Shown piece after piece: positions 1 through 6,649 of a stretch of DNA of 64,000 nucleotides. Source of the DNA: an uncultured Hyphomonadaceae bacterium (GTDB taxonomy: Bacteria > Pseudomonadota > Alphaproteobacteria > Caulobacterales > Hyphomonadaceae); the NCBI GenBank assembly GCA_913057945.1, contig CAJXOF010000004.1, positions 209,171-273,170 on the forward strand. The letters run 5' to 3'. The position numbers were made by a program, and so were the translations under genes. The notes under the pieces are model-generated. The model was not told the origin of the DNA and searched no databases. It saw only the letters and a program-made list of their open reading frames with translations. Position 1 is the stretch's first letter. Each line of letters begins with the position of its first letter.

Positions 1-1250
1 AGGTCCGTCAGGACACGGGCATTCTTGCCGTCGGAGCGGATGGTGGCGATCTCGGCCGGTCGGTCCGTGAAGCCCGCCGTGTAGGCGACCTGCTCGCGCC
101 GTCCGGATTTCGCGACAGAGAAGCTGCCTCCCGCATAGGGGCGACCAATGGAGGTGCCGCCGATCCCGGTGACCACTTCATTCATGCGACCTTGCAGGTC
201 CACTTCGTTCAGGGTGAGGACGCCATGGTCTTCAAACAGCATGAACAGGCTCTTGCCATCCGGCGCCCATTCGATCTGCGCGGGCGACCCGGTAAAACCG
301 GGCACCAGTTCACGCACATCCGACCCATCGGCGGACATCAGGTAAAGATGGTCCTGCTGGTAGGATTTCTCCTCGTCATCATAGCCGCGAAACGCGACCG
401 ACTGCCCGTCGGGGGAAGGCATGGGCGCGTAGTCTGGCCCGTTGCGGGATGTCAGGGGGCTGATCGACAAGTCAGACAGTTCGACGGCGTAGATCTCGCT
501 CTCGATCGGGTCCATGTCGCGGTCGTCTGAGAGATTGCCGGTGACGAGCAGCGTATCATTGTCGAGCCAGGCTTGCCCGCCCATTTCGGCGTCGCCCGTG
601 GTTACCTGGCGAGGCGTGCCGCCTTCGGCCGGAAGCACGAAGACCTGATCGGCGCCATCTTCGAGATAGCCTGCGCCGTCAAACCGGAAGGTCAAATCGT
701 CGATCACCTTGACCGGCTCGGACCATTCCGCGCCCTCCGGCTGTTTCGGGGGCGTGGCAAAGCCCGGCTTGTCGCCCGGCACGAACATGGAAAAGGCGAT
801 ATTGCGCCCGTCAGGAGACCAGGTCGCGCCCGAGGGGCTCTCTTCAAACTGGGCGATGGAGTAGGACAGACCTGTGTCCATATAGACGAGTTTCAGCTCA
901 GGCTTCCCATTCGCCGTGCTTGTGTAGAGGACGCGCGAGCCATCGGGAGACCAGCTCGGCGCCCCGGCGCTGCCGCCCGCGCCGAGCAGGGGCCGCTGGG
1001 CGCCGCTCTCGACATCGATGATCCAGAGATGGCCGGTATCGCGGTCCGTCATCCGGTCCATGCTGTGGCGGACATAGATAATGGTCTTGCCGTCCGGCGA
1101 GATTTGCGGACCGGTTGCATATTCGATGTCGAACACGCGCTCGGCGGTGAACCGCTTGCTGTCGTCAGCCGTGTCTTCCTGGCCGAGGGCCGAGGTGACC
1201 GCGAAGGCCGCTATCAGGCCGGCGGCCGCGCAAAATTGGTGAAGTTTCAT
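1..1250 (-). CDS. Exported S9-family peptidase, N-terminal part (cut by window start)
   Basis: Only the N-terminal ~416 residues are inside the window; the C-terminal catalytic hydrolase domain lies beyond position 1. The protein starts with a clear signal peptide (MKLHQF.. to about residue 23, ending SALGQ). Repeated beta-propeller blade motifs follow (PQISPDGK, PSWSPDGS, ATWSPDGR, PMPSPDGQ, EWAPDGK). This TolB-like propeller is typical of prolyl-oligopeptidase/acylaminoacyl-peptidase relatives, which cleave short peptides in the periplasm. The start is fixed by a GGAGG Shine-Dalgarno 8 bases upstream of ATG. Because the catalytic Ser-Asp-His domain is not visible, a propeller-amidohydrolase fusion is a possible alternative. 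Confidence 0.75.
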   Translation of the reverse strand, partial: MKLHQFCAAAGLIAAFAVTSALGQEDTADDSKRFTAERVFDIEYATGPQISPDGKTIIYVRHSMDRMTDRDTGHLWIIDVESGAQRPLLGAGGSAGAPSWSPDGSRVLYTSTANGKPELKLVYMDTGLSYSIAQFEESPSGATWSPDGRNIAFSMFVPGDKPGFATPPKQPEGAEWSEPVKVIDDLTFRFDGAGYLEDGADQVFVLPAEGGTPRQVTTGDAEMGGQAWLDNDTLLVTGNLSDDRDMDPIESEIYAVELSDLSISPLTSRNGPDYAPMPSPDGQSVAFRGYDDEEKSYQQDHLYLMSADGSDVRELVPGFTGSPAQIEWAPDGKSLFMLFEDHGVLTLNEVDLQGRMNEVVTGIGGTSIGRPYAGGSFSVAKSGRREQVAYTAGFTDRPAEIATIRSDGKNARVLTD

Positions 1251-1334
1251 TGAGTATCCCTCCAAGAACCCTGTGCCGGAAGGCTAACATGGGATTTGGG
1301 GAGGGGGTAAGTGTTTCGCGATGGATGCTGGCCC

Positions 1335-1365
1335 TTGCACCGGGGCGCTGCTCGACGCATATAAC
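1335..1365 (+). promoter_or_regulatory. Putative sigma-70-type promoter of ffs
   Basis: A TTGCAC -35-like hexamer (1335-1340) and a TATAAC -10-like hexamer (1360-1365) lie directly before the SRP RNA. The spacing is 19 bases, slightly long; reading CATATA as the -10 gives 17. The inferred transcription start is the G at 1371, five bases after TATAAC, which is also the first base of the terminal RNA stem. That agreement supports the call. Confidence 0.5.
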
Positions 1366-1370
1366 CGGCA

Positions 1371-1466
1371 GGAGGCAGGCGGCGGACGGGTCGCTCGCCA
1401 ATCGGGTCAGGTCGGGAACGAAGCAGCCCCAACGAGTTTTTTCGCCCGGGTCGCTCGTCTGTCTCC
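1371..1466 (+). ncRNA. ffs: Signal recognition particle RNA, bacterial small (4.5S) type
   Basis: The diagnostic apical domain is present at about 1409-1434: GGTCAGGTC, a GGAA tetraloop, then CGAAGCAGCC. Compared with the E. coli core (GGTCAGGTCC-GGAA-GGAAGCAGCC), the pair closing the tetraloop has changed from C-G to G-C, a compensatory change that preserves the Ffh-binding hairpin. The ends GGAGGCAG (1371-1378) and CTGTCTCC (1459-1466) pair over all eight positions with one G-U, giving a ~96-nt hairpin as expected for the small form. The RNA binds Ffh (M domain) and FtsY for co-translational membrane targeting. It sits in the gap between the peptidase and the SRPBCC gene, about 15 kb from dnaX, beside which it is often found in other bacteria. 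The exact ends are inferred from pairing. Confidence 0.88.
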
Positions 1467-1483
1467 GCTTTCCCAGAAAACGA

Positions 1484-1999
1484 TTAGTTGATTTCCCGCA
1501 GGTCCGTGCCGAGTTCGAGGTGCAGGCGCAGGCGTGCGAGCGTCCGGAACACCGAGAAATTCAGCTTTGCGCGCTCCAGGACGTATTGGTCCCGGCTGAG
1601 TCCCGGTGCCAGCGTGCTGGTTTCCTGGAGGTGCAGCAGGTGCCGGCCATCCTTTTGCGGGATGATCGTGTATTCGCAGGCCGATTCGAGGACCGCGCAG
1701 TCCGCATCGTTCGACCGCGTGGTCGTGCGGTAGCAATATCGCTTGCGGGGCCGGGATTCGGTCACCTCAAACACCAGCGTCGTGCCCGGCTGGTCGGGAT
1801 CGGTGGCCTCGAAGATGTCGTAGGCCGGATTGCCGGCGCCAAAGACGAAGCCGCGCTCGCGCAGGGCATTGCGCGGCGAAGCGAGGTCCAGCTTCTCGAA
1901 GATTTCGGCAACGGGGGCGTCGATGATCGTTTCACCATCATTCACGATGGGCGCGCTCGCCCAGCTTTGCAGGGTCTGATTCTTGAGCCAGTTCAGCAT
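1484..1999 (-). CDS. SRPBCC-like (START-like) domain protein
   Basis: A 171-residue cytosolic protein with no signal or membrane segment. The segment near residue 20 (ETIIDAPVAEIFEKLD) is the usual first strand and helix of SRPBCC folds. The C-terminal part has alternating strands (TLVFEVTES, CEYTIIPQ) and a final long helix (ERAKLNFSVFRTLARLRLHL). SRPBCC proteins bind hydrophobic ligands or act as small catalysts; no ligand can be named here. I chose the internal ATG (MLNWLKN) because GAGGACACT lies just before it. The longer TTG-started frame reaching 2083 has no ribosome site. Transcription runs toward, and antisense to, ffs. Confidence 0.55.
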   Translation of the reverse strand: MLNWLKNQTLQSWASAPIVNDGETIIDAPVAEIFEKLDLASPRNALRERGFVFGAGNPAYDIFEATDPDQPGTTLVFEVTESRPRKRYCYRTTTRSNDADCAVLESACEYTIIPQKDGRHLLHLQETSTLAPGLSRDQYVLERAKLNFSVFRTLARLRLHLELGTDLREIN

Positions 2000-2231
2000 A
2001 GTGTCCTCTTGCGGGTCGAAATTGGACCGATGAGGCCATAATGCACGGTGGTAGTTAGCGATTGTCTCAACAGGCCGGACCAATCGGTTGAGGAATCGTC
2101 ACACCACGTTAACGGAATCCCTGTCGCTTGGTCGTCCGGCAGGTAAATTTTGGCCGGTTGGCATAGGTGATTTTGGCGCAGTTTTGTGCAGTTCCCGAAA
2201 GGCCAATACTGGCGGGCCATCGGTGGGTGTG

Positions 2232-2246
2232 TTAACCATAAATTAA
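2232..2246. promoter_or_regulatory. CtrA-type site (TTAA-N7-TTAA) upstream of nrdA
   Basis: TTAACCATAAATTAACC contains two TTAA half-sites separated by exactly 7 bases, with the trailing C of the TTAAC half-site also present. This is the full consensus for the cell-cycle response regulator CtrA of Caulobacter-type alphaproteobacteria. It lies about 165 bases before the nrdA start in a long non-coding gap (2000-2409). The SRPBCC gene diverges from the other side of this gap, so either gene could be the target; nrdA is favoured by function (dNTP supply at S phase). Confidence 0.6.
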
Positions 2247-2311
2247 CCAGAATTCCACGGCAAATTTGACGTTTTAGAGACAAGGGCCGTTGACCCGATA
2301 TTAACCTTCAG

Positions 2312-2358
2312 ACACTATATCTAGTGTCAGGAACGGGGTTGAGAGCAATATCTGGCTT
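2312..2358 (+). promoter_or_regulatory. Tandem NrdR boxes of nrdA
   Basis: ACACTATATCTAGTGT at 2312-2327 matches the NrdR-box consensus (ACACWATATMTWGTGT) at every position. A weaker copy, GAGCAATATCTGGCTT, lies at 2343-2358, exactly 31 bases downstream (three helical turns). That matches the paired, in-phase arrangement NrdR needs. NrdR is the ATP/dATP-sensing repressor of ribonucleotide reductase genes, so dNTP-dependent repression of nrdA is expected. Confidence 0.82.
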
Positions 2359-2409
2359 TCAGGGGCTTCCGGACCTATATGTTTCTATTGAATCTGGAGG
2401 GCTGCTCTA

Positions 2410-4278
2410 ATGTCTGCAACCGAGGCCAAAACTGTGTCTAAATCTGCGCTGCGCAAGGGAAAGCCCAAGGCCGGGGTGGAAGGCCTGCTTCGTGTTGTTG
2501 AAGGCAGTCCGATCGTGATGGATCCATCGCGTGATTCCCTTCTGACCGAATTCGGCAAGAAGACCCTTCAGGACCGCTATCTGCTGCCCGGAGAATCCTA
2601 TCAGGACATGTTTGCGCGCGTCTCGCTGGCCTTTGCCGACGACACCGAGCATGCCCAGCGCCTGTACGACTATATGTCCAAGCTCTGGTTCATGCCTGCG
2701 ACGCCTGTTCTCTCGAACGGCGGCGCGGCCCGTGGCCTGCCCATTTCCTGCTTCCTGAACCAGGTTGGCGATTCGCTGGACGATATTGTCGAGACCTGGA
2801 CCGAGAATGTCTGGCTCGCATCGAATGGCGGCGGCATCGGCACTTATTGGGGCAATGTCCGCTCGATTGGCGAGAAGGTCGGTCAGAATGGCCAGACGTC
2901 CGGTATCATTCCGTTCATCCGTGTCATGGACTCACTCACGCTGGCCATCAGCCAGGGCTCGCTGCGCCGGGGTTCGGCCGCTTGCTATATCGACGTGCAC
3001 CATCCGGAAATCGAGGAGTTCCTCGAAATCCGCAAGGCGTCCGGCGACTTCAACCGGAAATCCCTGAACCTGCACCACGGCATCAACATCACTGATGATT
3101 TCATGGACGCGGTTAAGAAGGATGAGGATTACGGCCTCATCAGCCCGAAATCGAAGGAAGTGATCCGCACGATCAACGCCCGGAAGCTGTGGCAGAAGAT
3201 TCTCGAACTGCGCATGCAGACAGGCGAGCCGTACCTGCTGTTCACCGATACGGTGAACAATGCGATGCCGGCTCATCAGCGCAAGCTGGGCCTGAAAGTC
3301 ACCCAGTCCAATCTCTGTTCCGAAATCACGCTGCCGACCGGCGTCGACCATGCCGGCCAGGACCGCACCGCTGTATGCTGCCTGTCTTCGGTCAATGCCG
3401 AGAAGTATCTGGAATGGTCCAAGGATGAGACCTTCATCGAAGACATCTTCCGCTTCCTCGACAATGTGCTCGAAGACTTCATCGAGCGCGCGCCGCCGGA
3501 AATGGCCCGCGCCGTCTATTCCGCCAAGCGTGAGCGTTCGGTCGGTCTCGGCCTGATGGGCTTCCACTCCTTCCTGCAGACGATGAACGTGCCGCTGGAA
3601 AGCGCCATGTCGAAAGTCTGGAACGAGAAGATGTTCAAGCACATCCGTCAGGGCGCTGATGCCGCTTCGGTCAAGCTCGCCAAGGAGCGGGGCCCTTGTG
3701 AGGATGCCCGCGATGTCGGCATGATGGCCCGTTTCAGCCACAAGATGGCTGTCGCGCCGACCGCGTCGATCTCCATTATCTGTGGCGGTACCTCGGCCGG
3801 CATCGAGCCGATCCCGGCAAACGTCTACACGCACAAGACGCTGTCTGGCTCCTTCACGGTGAAGAACCAGCAGCTCCAGCGCCTGCTGGCCAGCAAGGAT
3901 ATGGACACGGACGAGATCTGGACCTCCATTCTGGAGCATGAAGGCTCCATCCAGCATCTCGCCTGCCTGGACGAGCATGAGAAGTCTGTCTTCAAGACGG
4001 CGTTCGAAATTGACCAGCGCTGGATCATCGAGCTGGCTGCTGACCGCACGCCTTATATCTGCCAGTCGCAGTCCCTGAACCTGTTCCTTCCGGGCGACAT
4101 CGCCAAATGGGATCTTCACATGCTGCATTGGACAGCTTGGGAACGCGGTCTCAAATCGCTCTATTACTGTCGCTCCAAATCGGTACAGCGCGCGGCCTTT
4201 GCCGGGTCTGAGAAGTTGGAAATCCAGAAAATGGACACCCCGAACACCGATTATGATGAATGTCTTGCCTGTCAGTAG
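2410..4278 (+). CDS. nrdA: Ribonucleoside-diphosphate reductase class I, alpha subunit (short form)
   Basis: The large catalytic subunit that reduces NDPs to dNDPs with the radical generated by NrdB. Active-site residues are visible: C114 (PISCFLN) and C323/C324 (AVCCLSS) supply the redox pair, and N301-C303-E305 (NLCSEI) is the radical-cysteine motif. The C-terminal CLAC (C618, C621) passes electrons from thioredoxin/glutaredoxin. At 622 residues it is about 140 shorter than E. coli NrdA. The N-terminus begins almost directly with the helical domain, so the ATP-cone (overall activity site) is absent. The start follows a GGAGG-type site. Tandem NrdR boxes and a CtrA-like site precede it, and a strong terminator follows. 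nrdB is 5.4 kb downstream rather than adjacent. Confidence 0.96.
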   Translation: MSATEAKTVSKSALRKGKPKAGVEGLLRVVEGSPIVMDPSRDSLLTEFGKKTLQDRYLLPGESYQDMFARVSLAFADDTEHAQRLYDYMSKLWFMPATPVLSNGGAARGLPISCFLNQVGDSLDDIVETWTENVWLASNGGGIGTYWGNVRSIGEKVGQNGQTSGIIPFIRVMDSLTLAISQGSLRRGSAACYIDVHHPEIEEFLEIRKASGDFNRKSLNLHHGINITDDFMDAVKKDEDYGLISPKSKEVIRTINARKLWQKILELRMQTGEPYLLFTDTVNNAMPAHQRKLGLKVTQSNLCSEITLPTGVDHAGQDRTAVCCLSSVNAEKYLEWSKDETFIEDIFRFLDNVLEDFIERAPPEMARAVYSAKRERSVGLGLMGFHSFLQTMNVPLESAMSKVWNEKMFKHIRQGADAASVKLAKERGPCEDARDVGMMARFSHKMAVAPTASISIICGGTSAGIEPIPANVYTHKTLSGSFTVKNQQLQRLLASKDMDTDEIWTSILEHEGSIQHLACLDEHEKSVFKTAFEIDQRWIIELAADRTPYICQSQSLNLFLPGDIAKWDLHMLHWTAWERGLKSLYYCRSKSVQRAAFAGSEKLEIQKMDTPNTDYDECLACQ

Positions 4279-4309
4279 GGCTTCAACCCGAAATTGCGCA
4301 CAGAAATTG

Positions 4310-4339
4310 GCCGGCATCCCATGGGGTGCCGGCTTTTTT
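4310..4339 (+). terminator. Rho-independent terminator of nrdA
   Basis: GCCGGCATCCC pairs with GGGGTGCCGGC (about 10 pairs, one T-G wobble) around a tiny loop and is followed by six T residues. It is 31 bases past the nrdA stop. Confidence 0.85.
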
Positions 4340-4634
4340 CGCGCATCAGGAGAGGGGGGCAGGCGCATGATTAAGGTAATTTCGACCCAGCACGCTGCAT
4401 GATTTCCCCAGATTTTACAGTTAGTTAACGACGCCATAGGCCGGAAATCCAGCCATTTGCCCCCTAAAAAACATAATTTTACCGGGTTCTGGAACAAACT
4501 CTACAGAGGCGAGTTTGATAGGCATGTATTAATGCAATTCGACCGATTGGCGTTTGGGGCGCGCGAGTTCTTTATGCTAAGTTAAGCGTCGAGCGGTCTA
4601 ATCCTTGAATACGTTATCGTTCGAGGATGAAGGC
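4340..4634. other. AT-richer intergenic stretch, no gene seen
   Basis: About 295 bases between the nrdA terminator and the lipoprotein start. It is visibly richer in A/T than its surroundings, with single TTAA half-sites but none at CtrA spacing. It presumably holds the promoter of the lipoprotein/lpxR-like pair. I could not fix a -35/-10 pair. Confidence 0.4.
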
Positions 4635-5504
4635 ATGAGAGGTATAAGGCAGATGGTGTTTGCAATTTCTTCCGCAGTCATCACGATGGCGTGCCAGGGG
4701 TGCGTATCGACGTCACCCCATGAGCAGGTCCGTGCCGAGCCCATTGCCCCTCCGACACTAGGCATGCAACTCGCTGCGCCTGCCAGCTACGCACCCAATA
4801 CAGGTCCGACCGTGCCGAGCGCGGCGTCGGTCCATGTTTTCAGTGCCCAGTCTGCCCGGTTCAGCGGCGTGCCGCTGGATGCCACGAACACGGTCGCAGC
4901 CCAGCTGCTGGTCGATCAGCCAGTCGATTACCGGTCTGCCCCGGCAGCAGAGTATATTGTGCCGAACAACACACGTGTTGACTGGGGCAATAGTGAAGCT
5001 CTGGTCGCTGTTGCGGCCGAACGAAGCCGTTCCGCGCTCTCGCGTCCTGGACGGATCGAAAAGGACATCGCTGCGGAGATCGCCATTTCTGCACCGAAGG
5101 AAGTCACTGGTCTGAAATTCGATGTCGGCCTCGCGCCGCGCATCGCCGTCCGGGAAGAGGGCGAGATTCTAACGCGCCGCGTCGGGGGTGAAGTCCGGAT
5201 CGGTCAGGATTTTGACCTGCTGGACCGCAATGGCCAACCGCAAGGCTGGTACATTTTTGCTGGCGCTGATGGGGAAGCCCTTGTCTGGGATGCCGATGCC
5301 AGCGGATTCCGACCGAATTTGGGTGACATGTCCCTGACTGATCAGGTCACAGTGGGTGATCTCCAGGCGGGCGTATCCGTACAACGCAGCGGCGGCGAAC
5401 TTTCGCTCAGCTATATCCGCCGTGAAGTGAAATATTCTGACCGGAATGTCAGCATCAGCGAGACTGAAGATTTCGCAGGTGTTAGTTTCACGATGCGTCG
5501 TTAA
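4635..5504 (+). CDS. Lipoprotein sharing the C-terminal barrel segment of LpxR
   Basis: About 289 residues. The start is taken at MRGIRQ (AGGATGAAGG precedes it) rather than the TTG 30 bases upstream. A lipoprotein signal ends TMAC (Cys20) or QGC (Cys23). The N-terminal half is Pro/Ala-rich and low in complexity. The last ~85 residues align by eye with the C-terminus of the protein encoded next door: YIFAGADGEA against YFFVGVDGRA, and VGDLQAGVSV against VGDLQAGVAM, each followed by a final strand pair. It lacks the catalytic Asn-Asp and Gln/His motifs of LpxR, so it is unlikely to be a deacylase. It is separated by 16 bases from the LpxR-like gene and is probably in one operon with it. Function unknown; a partner or paralogue remnant is possible. 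Confidence 0.7.
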   Translation: MRGIRQMVFAISSAVITMACQGCVSTSPHEQVRAEPIAPPTLGMQLAAPASYAPNTGPTVPSAASVHVFSAQSARFSGVPLDATNTVAAQLLVDQPVDYRSAPAAEYIVPNNTRVDWGNSEALVAVAAERSRSALSRPGRIEKDIAAEIAISAPKEVTGLKFDVGLAPRIAVREEGEILTRRVGGEVRIGQDFDLLDRNGQPQGWYIFAGADGEALVWDADASGFRPNLGDMSLTDQVTVGDLQAGVSVQRSGGELSLSYIRREVKYSDRNVSISETEDFAGVSFTMRR

Positions 5505-5520
5505 CTGTTAATCAGAGCAC

Positions 5521-6552
5521 ATGCAGGCTCGATTCACACCCATTCAAGCTGCGGCCCTCGTCGCAGCTTTTTTATATGTCCCAAGCGCTGACGCGCAGGC
5601 CGATCAACCGACCGTGCCGCCGAAGCCGGCCGTCGTATCTTTTTCAACAGAAAACGACTTCTTCGGGGGCGGTACGGACCGCAATTATTCGAACGGACTT
5701 CGTATCGAACGCGTGTCAGGCGCCGACAATGTCCATCCGGGGCTGAAATGGGTCGCTGACCGTCTGCCCTGGCTCGATCTGGATCGCACGGAACTCCGGC
5801 AGGGGTTTGCCATTTCGCATGCCATCTTCACGCCGGAAGACATCCAGTCGTTTACCCCGGACCCTACGGATCGCCCTTATGCCGCCTGGCTTGCCCTGTC
5901 ATCGACCGTGGCTGCCAGCAGCGAGAACACGCAGGACACATTGCAGGTCAATCTCGGCGTCGTCGGCCCGTCCGCAGCCGGCGAGTTCGTCCAGAATACC
6001 TGGCACGGAATCATTGGTGTGCCGACGGCGAAGGGGTGGGATCACCAGCTCAAGGATGAGCCCGGCATCGAGATCATCGCACAGCGCATGCAGATGTTTG
6101 ACGGGCCGGATCTGCCGCTGGGCCTGGAGACCGATTTCGGGGCCCACCTCGGCGTCGCCCTCGGAAACGTCCGCACCTATGGCTCAACCGGCCTGACGGC
6201 CCGGATCGGATGGGATCTGAATTCGAGCTTCGGTCCACCGCGCATCCGCCCGGCCCTGTCCGGAGCAGGGGAGTTCGTGCCCGGTACGCCCGAAGATCCA
6301 TTAGGGGGGTATTTCTTTGTGGGTGTAGATGGCCGGGCGGTTGCCCGCGACATGTTCCTGGATGGCAATCTCTGGCGTGATGGTCCGAGGGTGGAAGATC
6401 GACGGCCCATAGTCGGCGACTTGCAGGCCGGGGTCGCCATGCATTATCGCAGCGTGCAACTGGCCTTCACCTTTGTGAACCGGACCGAAGAATTCATTCG
6501 ACAGGACGGCCCGCAACGTTTCGGCGCGCTGTCGATCAGTATCTCCCGCTAA
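5521..6552 (+). CDS. LpxR-family (DUF2219) outer-membrane lipid A deacylase
   Basis: A 343-residue exported protein (signal peptide to about residue 25, SADAQA) with an outer-membrane barrel of the LpxR family. Salmonella LpxR removes the 3'-acyloxyacyl chain of lipid A. The signature ENDFFGGGTD-(x)-NYSNGLR (E44, N45, D46) and the QNTWH segment (Q158, N159, H162) match the catalytic Asn/Asp and Gln/His of characterised LpxR. DRPYAAWL and the terminal ALSISISR strand fit a barrel with a C-terminal beta-signal. It directly follows the related lipoprotein (16-base gap). Substrate specificity in this organism is inferred from the family only. Confidence 0.82.
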   Translation: MQARFTPIQAAALVAAFLYVPSADAQADQPTVPPKPAVVSFSTENDFFGGGTDRNYSNGLRIERVSGADNVHPGLKWVADRLPWLDLDRTELRQGFAISHAIFTPEDIQSFTPDPTDRPYAAWLALSSTVAASSENTQDTLQVNLGVVGPSAAGEFVQNTWHGIIGVPTAKGWDHQLKDEPGIEIIAQRMQMFDGPDLPLGLETDFGAHLGVALGNVRTYGSTGLTARIGWDLNSSFGPPRIRPALSGAGEFVPGTPEDPLGGYFFVGVDGRAVARDMFLDGNLWRDGPRVEDRRPIVGDLQAGVAMHYRSVQLAFTFVNRTEEFIRQDGPQRFGALSISISR

Positions 6553-6649
6553 ATCCGCATTTCCCTCGCGGCTGTCTTGCGCCCCTTCCGGCCGCGTCGC
6601 ACAGTGCCTGAAAATGGCGCGCAGGAACGTGCCGGCACGGGAGGAAACT

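Noticed and set aside
1250..2041. Long plus-strand open frame (263 codons)
   Set aside because: It runs across the ffs RNA and antisense to the SRPBCC gene, with no family pattern; a product of high GC.
2932..4497. 521-codon minus-strand frame opposite nrdA
   Set aside because: A shadow of the strongly conserved nrdA, with no recognisable domains and His/Arg/Gln-rich composition typical of antisense frames.
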